DNA of 64,000 nt from NCBI RefSeq assembly GCF_023898315.1, contig NC_064615.1:736605450-736669449 (forward strand), read 5' to 3'. Position 1 is the stretch's first letter. Every line of letters begins with the position of its first letter. Of this stretch, positions 1 to 56,642 are shown one piece after another. The DNA comes from Schistocerca nitens (Eukaryota; Arthropoda; Insecta; Orthoptera; Acrididae). Made by a program: the position numbers and the translations under genes. The notes below the pieces were generated by a model. It searched no databases and was not told the DNA's origin. It worked only from the letters and a program-made list of their open reading frames with translations.

Positions 1-772
1 ATTCAAGGTCATCCAGGGAAACCTACCCTACCCACCCACCTATGGAAAGTGGACTAGGGATAGTAGTCACGTGGTATACAACATGCGATAGGTGGGAAAA
101 CCCGGGCCAATGGGACCACAATAAAATGGCGGGGTACTCCATGTATCAATGAGTATAAAGTTATCACTCCACCTCCCCCTAATCAGCATTTATATTTAGC
201 ACAGGTGTGTGTAGGCCTCTTCATTTGAGGTCTGAGCATTACGGGGAGAGGTTCAGGTTTCTTTCAAAACCATTAGTTCTGTAGTGAATGGGCTCGGAAA
301 TAATTATGATAATATATCAAATTAACTGTACCGTTTAATGCTATTATCAATATCTTACTTGCAATATAATTTTTAAAATAATTATTTTCTTTAGGTACAA
401 AGCTATTTGTGTCTGATGACATATCTCGCAGTAGTTTCTTATAATGCGAGTTCTTCTTACATGTGATAATCTGCACAGCTAATTTTTACAACTCTTTTGA
501 GGGGTATTTCCACAGCCATTTTTCTTACATATTTATGTATGGATTGGTTTTAATTCCAGAGTTATTTTTCTAATGACTCATAACTATCAGATACGTTCAT
601 TTACTCTAAAGCTATTACAGATAAGAAAACTAAAATACTACGTTTCCCATTTTGGTTCTGTATACATTACTTTCATTTTCTTTCTGTATACAGTACTTAT
701 ATTTCTTTCTTTCAGGTCATTCTATAGATAGTATTTAGTTTCATTCATTTGTTTATGATCATTATATTCTGC
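1..772. other. Gene-free flank, nothing recognised
   Basis: This AT-rich stretch holds only short open frames on both strands with no recognisable domain. I see no repeat family that I know. Confidence 0.5.
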
Positions 773-773
773 A

Positions 774-807
774 CACACACAAACACAAATTTATGTGTGT
801 GTGTGTT

Positions 808-859
<52 letters not shown>

Positions 860-868
860 TATGTGTGT
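774..868. repeat. (CA)n/(TG)n microsatellite with a short inverted repeat
   Basis: A short CA-rich run is followed by a long TG run. The two halves are complementary around an AT centre near 790-793, so the tract could form a hairpin. The open frame read from it on the minus strand is a repeat artefact. Confidence 0.9.
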
Positions 869-879
869 AATATAATCCA

Positions 880-1780
880 TGCGGTAAAGTGATATGCTGT
901 CCCCAAAAATGCCATCAATCATGGAGCAGTCTAATGCGTCTATGGAATTTAATTGGTGCTTCCTAACAGACAGCGGTACCGCTGCTGCAATGTCCAGACT
1001 GATGTCGAAACAATGTCCGATGCCATAGATGTCCATGATGATAGAGAGACAGTGCAGGGCATGGATGCATCAGCAAAACGAGATGATCTCATCAGCGCAT
1101 ACCACGTTGATGATGATGATCGACCAAACAGTGGTGGTGTCTGTGAGAACAACGAATTCATCATCGGCGAACGGGGTGAGGCGACAAACGCATCATAGTC
1201 ATATCAGTTGATGCAGGTACAAGCCCTCGTCACGTATGATCTCCATCTCATACATTTCGCTTGCACACATAGAAGCAGGAAAAATATTAAGTATCATGAA
1301 TAATTTAAAAAATTAAATATCTCCAGACGTAATTTACTCACCTTCCAAATACCGAATATCTGAATAAACACTAGAGTCCCTCATGGAATCGTTATTTGCA
1401 TTTATGTCTCGTAACATCATATCCTGTCGATTCATCCCAATGTTAGCATTGAGTGCGTTTAGAAACGAAAGTCCATGATGATTGCGAGATGGACCTGTGT
1501 ACTGCTACACTGGAAAACGAGCAGAGATCGTCAGACCATACCACGGTGGTCTTTATAGGTGCATTGCATACATCGTAGACCAACCGGATGGGGAGAGGGA
1601 ACGTCATCATCTTGTCAGGCCATGGAGTAGTTGGAGGTGCAATTTTGAGTCCACTGAGTCCGCACTGGTCCGTCACATCTGCAACAGGGAAAGAAGAAGA
1701 TAATCATCAGGATGGAGCTGTAATGACCACACACGAACATGTGAAAAACAAAATAAGACAATCGTCATCCCTGTAGGATT
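880..1780. other. Unassigned stretch with short open frames
   Basis: Short open frames overlap on both strands, for example 953-1198 (+), 1482-1703 (+) and 1443-1676 (-). Base composition is more even than in the flanking AT-rich DNA, so this could be an old coding or repeat remnant. None of the translations shows a domain that I recognise, so I assign no function. Confidence 0.3.
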
Positions 1781-1904
1781 ACTGGGATCAAGTCAGAGAC
1801 GCTAATTAGCCTCTGACGAGCGTTTCATCCCTGTTGATTTTACCGGCGCTGCTATTGTTGCTGCTAGCAAGTCTCAGACTGGAATGACTTCTCGCGCTGA
1901 AAGG

Positions 1905-2611
1905 ACTCGTACTGATAAATGTAACATATTGCACATACATGGGAAAAGAAATTCACTACTGTACAGCTACACTATTGATGACAAACAGCTGGAGACAACG
2001 TCTGCCGTAAAACATCTAGGTGTAACTATCCAGAGCGACCTTTAAGTGGAATGACCACATAAAACAGATAGTGGGAAAAGCAGATACCAGACACAGATGC
2101 ATCGGAAGAATCTTAAGGAAATTTAACTCATTCACTAAAGAAGTGGCTTATAAGGCGGTTGTTCGACCGATTCTTGACTACTTTTCATCTGTCTGTGATC
2201 CCTATCAGGTAGGACTGATGAAGGAGATAGAGAGGATCCAACGAGGAGCGGTACGTTTCGTCTCGGGATCGTTTAGCTGGTGAGAGAGCGTTACGGAGAT
2301 GCTAAACAAACTCCGCTGGCAGACGTTACAAGAGAGGCGTTGTGCATCACGGAGAGATTTAGTATCGAAATTTCGGGACCTCACTTTTCAGGAGAAGTCA
2401 GACATCATATTACTTCCCCCACATACATCTCGCATACTGACCACGAGGAGAAAATTCGAGAAATTAGAGCCAATACAGAGGCTTACCAGCAATCATTGTT
2501 CCCACATACTATTCGCGAGTGGAACGGGGTTGTATGGCTCAGATAGTGGTACCGAAAGTACCCTCTGCCACATATCGTTAGGTGGCTTGTGGAGTATGAT
2601 GTAGATGTAGT
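1905..2611 (+). mobile_element. 5'-truncated CR1/Jockey-type LINE, reverse transcriptase C-terminus
   Basis: The translation gives the C-terminal part of a non-LTR reverse transcriptase: DKCNILHIHGKRN, then VKHLGVTIQSDL, AYKAVVRPILDY and IERIQRGAVRFVSG, followed by MLNKLRWQTLQERR. These are the post-catalytic thumb motifs of Jockey/CR1-like LINEs. The frame is broken at least three times: an extra base near 2041, a TGA at 2281-2283 after the residues SFSW, and a frame change near 2450-2490. The 3' end is a short repeat of the unit GATGTA (2599-2611), which is a usual end for CR1-like copies. Only the last 700 bases of the element are present, so this is a dead-on-arrival insertion. The exact clade is uncertain. 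Confidence 0.75.
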
Positions 2612-2774
2612 TGAAGAACAAATTAATTTGCTTATTTCAACCAGTGAGAAACGACTATTCGTTTCTCTACTCACGTGGTTCTAGGAATGATAAAGCTTGC
2701 TTTCAGTTACGCTTAGGCGCTCATACCACACAGCGCTTCCGCTAGTGTTTTAAGTGTAGAATAATAGTTCAGTG

Positions 2775-2979
2775 TCCGCAGCTCGTGGTCGTGCGGTAGC
2801 GTTCTCGCTTCCCACACCAGGGTTCCCGGGTTCGATTCCCGGCGGGGTCATGGATTTTCTCTGCCTCGTGATGGCTGGGTGTTGTGTGATGTCCTTAGGT
2901 TAGTTAGGTTTAAGTAGTTCTAAGTTCTAGGGGACTGATGACCATAGATGTTAAGTCTCATAGTGCTCAGAGCCATTTG
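2775..2979 (+). mobile_element. SINE, type B (tRNA-Gly-like head, shared tail)
   Basis: The head has a pol III A box and the B box GGTTCGATTCC, and resembles a glycine tRNA with CCC in the anticodon position. The tail is the common module ending AGCCATTTGAA. A 12-bp target-site duplication, AATAGTTCAGTG, flanks it at 2763-2774 and about 2980-2991. The copy is full length and little decayed. Confidence 0.9.
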
Positions 2980-2991
2980 AATAGTTCAGTG

Positions 2992-4392
2992 CAGGTGCGC
3001 GCACTGGTCCATCATGTGGCATCCGCATCTGATGTTCAAAGAATAAGAAGAATTTATCGACTTTGACAACCATACGCACCATGAGCCGCGTCTACAGCAC
3101 ACTACCCAACACCTGAGAGGCCACTGCGAAAGCATATGATACATATTTTTTAAGAAAGCACCTTTTGCAGACGTGATGTAAGCAACAGGCGTCAGTAGGA
3201 GTCAGCTACACACCGCTTCAGCAGTAATAATAATAATAATAATAACGGAAGGTAGCGAGGATCATTTTAATCCGCCAGCAAGGGCGTTGCACAATGCCCA
3301 GTAGTATTTGGCAGTAGCTATCGTCTACGACCTGCTGCTGTTATCGGGAGATAAAGGAGCGATGCTGTATCGAAACGCTTCCGGCCTCTGACACGTATAG
3401 CAGCACTCTGCAAGGTCGAATTATAGATGGTTCTGTGCATTTCATACAGACACGAGTTTTGTAATCTATTAATTACGGACCGATGGATAACATTATGCGT
3501 TAGACCACACACGTCAAACACAGTTTGTTGTTGATGATAAAAACGTATGAGTAAAGACTCCAGACGACAGCAGTTTTCCAGATAAGTTCGAAGTATTTAT
3601 GTGAGGCCAGGGATAGGGTGGAAGCGAATTTATTTTCTGTATGCATGAAATTACGCAAAATGCATACTAATGGATGAAAATCACTTTAAAGACACCCGCA
3701 CTACTTTATAGGAAGAGCGTAATTGTTTATTTAAATAATAACACATTACAGTAAAATATTACGCAAAGGGTAGTGACAAGAGGTTGCAAGATAACTGACA
3801 GAGGCAGTGGACGATCCTGGCGTTTCAGACCTAACGTTGATATACCGTAGGAAGTAATATTTGTGCTGACAGCGTCTTAGAGCATCGAAAGCCAACGTGC
3901 CATTCACTCTCCACCAAAACATTCAATGTTATATGTGTCGAAAGCAGCGAATTTGCCACATCGTCATAATCCTTGATTAATAGATCTGATGGCCGGCTTG
4001 TAAGAGAATGTGAAAAAAAAGCATATGTAGAAGTATTCATGTTTTCTTTGCAACGGAACTTACTGACAACCATTCAAGAATAAAAAAGTTAATGGTGCGG
4101 CACCTGAAACGCCTAGATCTACTCATAACGGAAAATCGTACCGTGACAACATAATATACTCAACGTGTAGCCAAGGAGTACATCAGGTACAATGTCGTTA
4201 GTTGCTTACTATCTCTGGGATAACGCATATCACATTCCACGTACCGCGAGTGACCCTCTTATATGGCATCCGCGCCATACAGCGGATTGGAACACTTCAA
4301 ATATTCGCGCACCGAGTAGGGTACTACCAACCCGAGACCCTGGTACAGGCCGCAGGAAGCTCTCTAGCCGCCTTTCATGGCGGCCCTGCAAG
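2992..4392. other. Gene-free stretch with a (TAA)n microsatellite
   Basis: No domain is recognisable in any frame. A short TAA repeat lies at about 3224-3245. The remainder shows nothing I can name. Confidence 0.5.
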
Positions 4393-4457
4393 GATGATGA
4401 TGATGATGATGATGGTTGGTAGGTGGGGTGCTCAACTGCGTGGTTATCAGCGCCCGG
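4393..4457 (+). repeat. (GAT)n tract joined to a short dispersed-repeat fragment
   Basis: Seven GAT units (4393-4414) run directly into a segment containing CTCAACTGCG and GGTTATCAGCGCCC. I believe this segment recurs in orthopteran repeats next to GAT runs, so it may be a SINE end, but that is from memory. Confidence 0.4.
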
Positions 4458-4938
4458 GACCTGCAGAGACAGTGCTGTTTTTGCTGTGAAAGTTGCCCAC
4501 GCCCTCTCTCTACACCAGTCACCTGACTGGTGGTACGCTCAAGAAAAAAAAAGATGAGTAACACCACTTGTCCAGTACCCAGTTGCCCCTTCTGGGGCTG
4601 ACTAAAAGAAACCAGATACTTTCTGGAGTTACTGTGAGGTAATTCAAAAAGTTGAGAGATGTCTGTGCTTATATCCATGTTTGGCAAACGGATGTCCACT
4701 TAGAAACTACAATGACGGACGAAATATCACAACACGAAGAAGGAGTTGTGCTACATAAGCAAAGGGTGGTAGGCGTGTTTCTACATTTGAAAAATGACGT
4801 CTATTCAAATTTAGCGTCAGTCGCACCAGAGTGGCCAATATGAGGGTGCAAATCAGGTTTGTTTTAAATTCATGCTGTAACGGTCGAGAGCGTTAGTTAC
4901 CTATGAGATTGGACGTGGTGACCTGGTGTTGTCAAGAA

Positions 4939-6148
4939 TGCCTTTAAGGAGATAAAGACGCCATTATCAGGACCTCAATGAGTTTGAAGGAGGTCGTGTA
5001 ACAGCGCTACGAAAATCTGGATGTTCCTTCTGCGGCACTACAGTAAAGTTTGACTGAAATGTAGCCACTGTACATGCCTACTGGCAGCGGTGGTCACAAG
5101 AATGTACGGTCGCAAGTACATCTGGATCCGGACCGCCACGTGTCACTACTGAAAGGGAAGACCGTCGTGTTCGGCGCATGGCGTAAGACTTTAGCGCATC
5201 GTACTCCATCTGCAGCAACAATATGAGCAGAATTTGGCACTACAGTGACACAACGAACCGTTAGAAATCGCTTACTTCAAGGATAACTGCGATCCAGACA
5301 CTCTGTAGCGTTCATTCCACTGACACCAAACCACCGCGATTTGTGACTACAGTGGTGTCAAGACAGAGCTCATTGGAGGGCGGAGTGAAGGTCTGTTGGC
5401 CGGCCGCTGTGGCCGAGCGGTTCTAGGCGCTTCAGTCCGAAACCGCGCTGCTGCTACGGTCGCAGGTTCGAATCCTGCCTCGTGCACGGATGTCTATGAT
5501 GTCCAGAGGTTGGTTAGATTTAAGTAGTTCTAAGTCTAGGGAACGGATGACCTCAGATGTTAAATCCTATAATGCTTAGAGCCATTTGAAGGTCTGTTAC
5601 GTTTTCTGATGTGAGCTGGTTCTGCCTTGGTGCCAGTGACGACCATGTAATGATTAGGAGGAGGCCTGAAAACTACCTGTCTAGATGCTACACTGACTCG
5701 ACCTATACGTGGAGTTACGGCCTGGTGTGCCATTTCGTATGGCAGCAGCAGCACTCTCGTGTTTATACCTTACCGAGTCTAATTTTTTTTTGTCAATGTA
5801 GTGATTCGAGCTGTTGTGCTGCCGTTCATGAACAGTATACAGGGAGTTTTTATCAAAAACATAACGCTCGCCCACATATCGCTGTTGTAACACAACATGT
5901 CCTACAGAGTGTCTGTCGACATGCTGCATTGGCCTGCTAGATCAGCCAACCTGCCACCAATCGATCACGTATGGGACATCATCGGACGACAGCGTCATCC
6001 ACAAACAGGATTAACCGTCCCTTTATTGACGGACCAAGTACAAAAGGCATAGAACTCAGTCCCACCAACTGACATCCGGCACCTGTACAACATAACGCAT
6101 TCACGTTTGCATGCTTGCATTCCACATTCTGGCCGTTACACCGGTTAT
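4939..6148 (+). pseudogene. Decayed Tc1-like transposase
   Basis: The translation retains the N-terminal helix-turn-helix part (FEGGRVTALRKSG, HAYWQRWSQE, PPRVTTEREDRRVRR), the first catalytic block as SRFCLG-like residues near 5615, a degraded KHNARPHIAV block near 5860, and the C-terminal WNSVPP-like and HLYN motifs near 6050-6090. It belongs to the Tc1 (DDE) superfamily and would have catalysed cut-and-paste transposition. Several stops and frame changes scatter the motifs over all frames, and a SINE (5398-5587) sits inside the DDE domain. No clean terminal inverted repeats could be placed. Neighbouring sequence shows no host gene. The copy is old and inactive. Confidence 0.75.
5398..5587 (+). 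mobile_element. SINE, type A (Ser/Leu-like tRNA head), inside the Tc1 relic
   Basis: The head carries TGGCCGAGCGGTT (A box) and GGTTCGAATCC (B box), as in class II tRNAs for serine or leucine. The tail is the shared module. The TSD GAAGGTCTGTT is at 5387-5397 and 5588-5598. It interrupts the Tc1 transposase, so it is younger than that element. Confidence 0.92.
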
Positions 6149-6159
6149 TAATGTGGCTG

Positions 6160-7660
6160 CATTTCACATTTGCAATGGCTTCTGTAGCTCTTACATTAAC
6201 CTGTGATTTTTACCTAGACTAATGTATTTTCAAAATTTCCCTGCTCTACACTAACTCTTGGTGCTGCGATTAATTTCCGTCAGTGTAGATGTGCGCCCTC
6301 TTCTCGAGTGAGCCTAAACGATGTTGCTCCCGAGTCGTAGTCAGCGCGGAGCTCTCGTGTGTAGGCTGTGTCCCGTATCTTCTGGACGACACGGCACATC
6401 TCAAAACTGGACATATGCACCTGACTGTCGCTGTGAAGTAACGCGCTTTGGACGTATGCACCGAACAGACGTGGTATTCATATGGTATAATTTAGTAGAA
6501 TGCTAAGTGGGCATTAACGCATGTACCGGAGCGACATCAGAAGTAGAGACCTGCCGAGGTCCACCGCCAATGCTGTCGTTGCTCTCCACATGCCTGGGGT
6601 TCAAAAACTTAGCTGTGCCTCTGGATTACTTTACATGGAAGCGTCGGAGAGTCCTGTCAGGAGCACAAAGATCACATACCACTCTTATAACATGATAAGA
6701 CTGTTCTATCAGTTAAAAACGCATGCGGCAAACGCATGGTTCAAAGTGAGCGGCTTGCTCTCTAGGCAGCCATTTATCTTCAGAAGATAGATACGAGAGG
6801 GCATCGAGGTGGGCAAACGGCCCAGCAACATGAACCGCAGTGTTGGGTAGAACCATCCTTTGTCTTGGCTGCTAGCAGTGGCTACTAGCTAGCATACGGG
6901 AGGACTCTACTCCCCCAGTTGCACCACGCTTGGCCGTAAATACTTCCGCGAAAATTATCCAAGGTACTTTCCCATCCCTACCGCGGTAACAACACACGTC
7001 ACAAAAGCAGCTCCCTTCTGTGATACCAGTGTGAGCTAAAAAATGAATCCTAAATCACTGTCAATCAATAACATGAGCCTAGACATACTATTTTATAGGA
7101 AACTTCATTTACGTTCCGTTATGGAACTAACGGGGGCAGGCGTGAAGACGAAACGTCTGAGAGAATTATTTGCATTGTCCTAACTGTATTTCTCATACTA
7201 ATGCAGACCCCTTGTAATAGCGACCAGAACGTTTTGACTGAATATTTTACATTATGATGTGACCCACAACCCACACTAACATTACAGAATATGTCGCCGT
7301 TTTCAGAAACCAACGAGTAACTACACTTTTACTGTTTCCCACAGTTCGTGTACTTCCAAGACACCCGGAAGTTGAAAGCTGGAGAGCGAACAAAATTACA
7401 CCATATATGCCAAATATCGAGCAGTCACAGATAGGTCAGAGTAATCGACAGATTATCTACTCATCATCGTTATTCTTAATATTTGGGGCTAGCAGAACTT
7501 TAGACAATGATCTGGTAATTGAACGACAATTAGTCAGTCACAGACAGGTCGCAGTCGTAGGGCACACACAGTCTTATCGTGTGAGTCACACCGGAGATAC
7601 TACATTAAGTGATGTATGTCGCAATCAAGAGTTCCTCGATAAGGTTGAGTATCCTGTGTA
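6160..7660. other. 5' flank of the esterase gene, no gene seen
   Basis: Open frames here are short and unrecognised. The last 300 bases should hold the upstream regulatory region of the esterase; the only pattern I can point to is the pair of direct repeats at 7423 and 7536. Confidence 0.5.
7423..7550. promoter_or_regulatory. Pair of direct repeats upstream of the esterase promoter
   Basis: The 15-mer AGTCACAGAYAGGTC occurs at 7423-7437 and 7536-7550, 113 bases apart. The first copy continues as AGGTCA, which is the half-site bound by many nuclear receptors. A role in hormone control is only a guess. Confidence 0.25.
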
Positions 7661-7669
7661 GATAAGTGG

Positions 7670-7677
7670 TATATAAG
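7670..7677 (+). promoter_or_regulatory. Probable TATA box of the esterase gene
   Basis: TATATAAG lies 55 bases before the ATG at 7725. Transcription would then start near 7700, giving an unusually short 5' UTR of about 25 bases if exon 1 is the first exon. Confidence 0.55.
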
Positions 7678-7724
7678 AACAGATAGTTATAACTAAACTG
7701 AAACGCGACCATCTCAGAAGCACC

Positions 7725-52878
<45,154 letters not shown>

Positions 52879-52929
52879 GTTAGTTTGAAAAGGATTCACA
52901 TACTCCTTTTAGATGACAACACCCAATAC

Positions 52930-54466
52930 TTCAAACTGTAAACATTGTTGATGATGTGGTCTGCAGTCCGACGACCGGTTTTATGGAGCTCTCCACGCTA
53001 CTCTATCCTGTGCAGGCCTCTTTACCTGCTTACTGTATTCATCATTTGGTCTCTCTCTCCAATTATTAACCCCCCCCCCCCTCCCCCAAATTTCCCTCTG
53101 TTAACCGTATCGACGACTCCTTCATGCCTCAGGTTTCGTCCTACCAACTGATCCCTTCATTTACTCAAGCTGTGGTATGAATCGCTTTTTCCATTTCCTG
53201 CTCATTAGTTACTCGATCCGCCCAGCTAATACTTTCTTTTATAGCATCACGCTTCAAAACATTTCATTCTCTTCTTGTCGGAACTGTTTAACGTCAAGTT
53301 TCACTTACATACAAGTCTTCATTCGTGACAAATACATTCAGAAAAGACGCCCTAACCCTTAAATTTAAATTAGATGTTAACTAACTAACTTCTCTTTCTC
53401 AGAAATCCCTTTCACGCTATAGTCAGTCGACATTGTAAGTCCTCTCCACTTCAGACATCATCCGTTATTTTGCTGTCTAAATAGCAAAACTCATCTACTT
53501 CCTTTACTGTCCCATTTCCTGATCTAATTCCTTCACCATAAATTGATTTAATTCGTCTACATCCCCTTTACTTGTTTTGATTTTATGTTTATGTTATACA
53601 CTCTCTTCTTCCTAATTCTTTGCTGTCTCTGGCAGAATTACGACGTCATTGGCATCCCTGTAAGGTTTTATTTCTTGTCCCTGAACTTCAATTCTCTCTC
53701 CTAATTTCGTCATTGTTTTCTCTACAGCTTAGTCAACGTACTGCTTGAATAATACTGGTGTTAGGCGACAACCCTCTCACATCCCTTCTGAACCCCTCCT
53801 TCTCTCTCATCTCCTTCGACTCGCAACTGCAGTCTGGTTCCGGTAGAAGATATTGGTAACGTTTCGTTTCCTGTACCTTATTCCTGCTACCTTTAGAATT
53901 ATAAGGAGTGTGTGCCAGTTTACACTGGCAACAGATTTCTGTAAATGTGTAAATGACATAACTGTAGATCTGCCTTGCCACAGGTTTCGTAGGCGTGTTT
54001 CAACATTTCTTTGGAACCCAAACTGATCTTTTACGTAAGTTTGACTTCTACCAGATTTTTCCATTCTCCTGTAAACAATTCATGTCAGTATTATCCAACC
54101 ATGACTTATTTAACTGATAGCTGGGTAATATTCACACTTCCAGCGAATAACCTCCTTTGGAATTGGAATTATTTCACTGTTCTTTACGTCTGAACGTATT
54201 TCACATGTCCTATACAGCTTGCACACTAGGTAGAATAGTTTTGTCATGTCTGACTCAATAATTCTGAGAATATGTTGTCTATTCCAGGGCCCTAGTTTTG
54301 ACTTAACTCTCTCAGCGCTCTGTCAAATTCTTTTCGCAAAATCACATCTCCCAACTCGTTTTCATCTACTTCGTCTTCCCTGTCTATGACATTACCTTCA
54401 AGTTTTTTGTCCTTGAGTAGCACTTCTATATATTCCAGTCACCGTTCCATGTTCCCTTATTGCTTA
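52930..54466 (-). mobile_element. RTE-type LINE, 3' part, minus strand
   Basis: Decayed minus-strand pol motifs can be followed: RNQTAVASR near 53830 (NQTAVI), NDVVILPETAKN near 53650 (from YADDVVILAETAKE), and a C-terminal YVSETW-like block near 53320. Stops and frame changes are frequent and the catalytic aspartate pair is damaged. It continues at 56189 after an inserted element. Confidence 0.75.
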
Positions 54467-56185
54467 CAAGGAACCCCTTGAGTGCGAGGTTGCAAGTTTA
54501 ATCTTTAGTAAGGCTCATTTGAAAGTGTGTTAACAATTATGACAGGAAAAATATTAACTGCTAATGATTCACCATGTGCATCAGGACGACGATAGAAAAT
54601 GACTGTCCGGGAGATACAGAGATCAACCTTATATGAGATGTACGTATTACACTTCACGAAATGGACATCGTCGACATTCTAGAAATGTTCAAAACAAACC
54701 ATTAACTAGCACCACGAACAGCGAATGAAAAATGGAGCGCCACAGCGATCACAAAGGTTCGCACCTTGGACGCTTAGCTGGGCACCCGCTCTTAAAGAAT
54801 GCATATAAAATCATTTTGGTGTAACGGGGTGGTGAGAACTGATGGAATGCGGTGGCATGCAAACGAATGCAGAACACGAATTTCCGGCATGCTGGAGTAT
54901 CTTGGGTCGGCAACTTCTGTTAATCAGTAGAACGAGAAACCAGTCGATGTGGCAAATTTTTACTTTTCATTCATCCGATGACTAATTTCGGGTGGAGAAC
55001 CATTTCCATTTATCATAACATAGTCCAAAATGGCATTTCCAAAGACGTCAAAAATGTGCAATGAACATTTACAGTGCATACATATTCTGTAATAAAGTTA
55101 TTGCGATGTATATTCCCTGAACTTTGCGATAAAGTTTTCTCTCCTGCTATACGATCCTTGCACCCAATGGTTCCAGACCCCATATTTCTTTACATAGTAT
55201 GACAGTATACATTTCATGTGCTACGGCAGCGAAAGCAACCTGTGACCACTGTAGGTACTCTGTTTTACTTATTTTATGTTTACCGTTAGATTACGTTTAA
55301 TTTTTTGTCAAAAGAAACCCTAAACCATGTTCTGAAATAGTGTTTCGTTTTCTCCACTAGACAGTGCCACAAGTTCCTCTAAAAAATCGTAACACAACAC
55401 ACACATAAATGTCATACTAACAAATGTAAATCCAGCTGATGATGGAGGTTTAAACTATCGAAACGCGTCGTGGAGATAAATAAACAGTGACTCGTAACAG
55501 TAACCTGTTGTTTCATTTAATCACATCCTGTAAATTGTACTGCTGAGGACTCGAAATCTGTTCATAATTGTTTTCTTTTTTTGCAATGCTGCGGATGATC
55601 TCCCATGCAAGTAATTATGTTTAATACCCGCTCCTCGGAAAAAGATAGTCCGTCGCTGATTTTCACTGCAGAAGGGATCTGTCAGACAAGGATATGAACT
55701 ACATGGCTGAACGCCTGTTTCAATATCACTTTCACTTGTTAAGTATGCATCGTGATCATTGTACTCCCCATGTACACTGTCCGCACAGTCGAGCACATAC
55801 GACACCACACATTACACTAACTCATATTGCAGAAATGATAATATTTTACTTGCCACTTCTTTCTGAGTCTCCGAAATTGTTTGGGTCCCTTTCTGACGAA
55901 ATTTTGTTGTAGACATACTGCAATGTTCGCTTTGTTTATCGTTGCCGTTGCTCTACTTTGGATTAACACCACCAGCACTGTAGCATTGTCGTGAGTTACT
56001 CGTCGACTAAGCAGTTCAGCTGCGCTCCATAGCCTCAAGCCGTGCTCGCCATCGATCAGATAGATGTAGTCCTTCCCTGTTGTAATTAACAGGCAATAGT
56101 GTGGTTGCGTGGTAGAAAATACAAGGGGCGTCGATTACCTTAAACATCATTCGCCTTTTGCAACGTTTCTCTCAGGCGTTCCTTG
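54467..56185. mobile_element. Unclassified DNA transposon with TTA target duplication
   Basis: Ends are CAAGGAACCCCTTGAG (left) and, in reverse complement, CAAGGAACGCCTGAG (right), alike over about 29 bases. TTA lies on both sides (54464-54466, 56186-56188), and removing one copy with the insert restores the LINE sequence. The interior has minus-strand frames at 55521-55808 and 55817-56038 with no domain I recognise. A 3-bp TTA target is usual for PIF/Harbinger, but the ends are not diagnostic. Confidence 0.7.
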
Positions 56186-56188
56186 TTA

Positions 56189-56465
56189 GTACTGGTTTCC
56201 CATCTGAGGTATGTTTACACAGTCGCTCCTCTTTTCTCGAAAGGTCTCTCTAATTTTTCTGTAGGTGGTGCCTGTGACTCCTCTGGTTATGCATACTTCT
56301 ACATGCTTGCATTTTTTCGAACGATTCGCTCTTTGCCATTTTGATCGTCCTGTAAATTTGATTTCTTAGGCATTTGGGTTTCATTTTATCTGCTCCATCG
56401 ACTAAAGATTTATATTTTCTCCTTTCGTCAGTTAGATTCAGTAGATCGTACACTGTGACTTGCCC
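56189..56465 (-). mobile_element. RTE-type LINE, continuation 5' of the insertion
   Basis: The segment continues the LINE of 52930-54466 (GTACTGGTTTCCCATCTGAG and the following antisense of a KEETFEK-type coding region). The join across the insertion is seamless apart from the duplicated TTA. Confidence 0.7.
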
Positions 56466-56573
56466 TTAGTTGAAGAGGCACGAGTGACTTAAATAAATTA
56501 CATCGTCGCACCTGTTCAGTGTACTGAATCGTCCTAAGACCAGTCGGGAACGCGTAGCTGAAGGGTGAGGAGG

Positions 56574-56629
56574 TTGGTTGGTTGGTTTGTGGGATTAAAG
56601 GGACCAGACTGCTACGGTCATCGGTCCCT
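56574..56629 (-). mobile_element. Very short retroposed insert (56 bp) with a 13-bp TSD
   Basis: AAGGGTGAGGAGG flanks it at 56561-56573 and 56630-56642. On the minus strand the insert ends in a CCAA repeat, like the tail of a SINE or LINE, so this looks like a strongly 5'-truncated copy. Confidence 0.75.
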
Positions 56630-56642
56630 AAGGGTGAGGAGG

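Noticed and set aside
791-1036. Minus-strand open frame ending in alternating His/Thr
   Set aside because: The residues come from the (TG)n microsatellite.
953-1198. 81-codon acidic frame as a gene
   Set aside because: No recognisable domain and competing frames on both strands; kept only as an unassigned stretch.
2775-2850. tRNA gene (Gly-like) and similar tRNA-like heads near 5400, 25120, 60675 and 62830
   Set aside because: Each is followed by a SINE tail and enclosed by a TSD; acceptor stems do not pair properly, so these are SINE promoters and not tRNA genes.
55430-55480. GATGATGGAGG...CGAAACGCG motif as the end of a separate element
   Set aside because: It looks like a repeat end that I have seen elsewhere, but I could not find a matching partner within the window.
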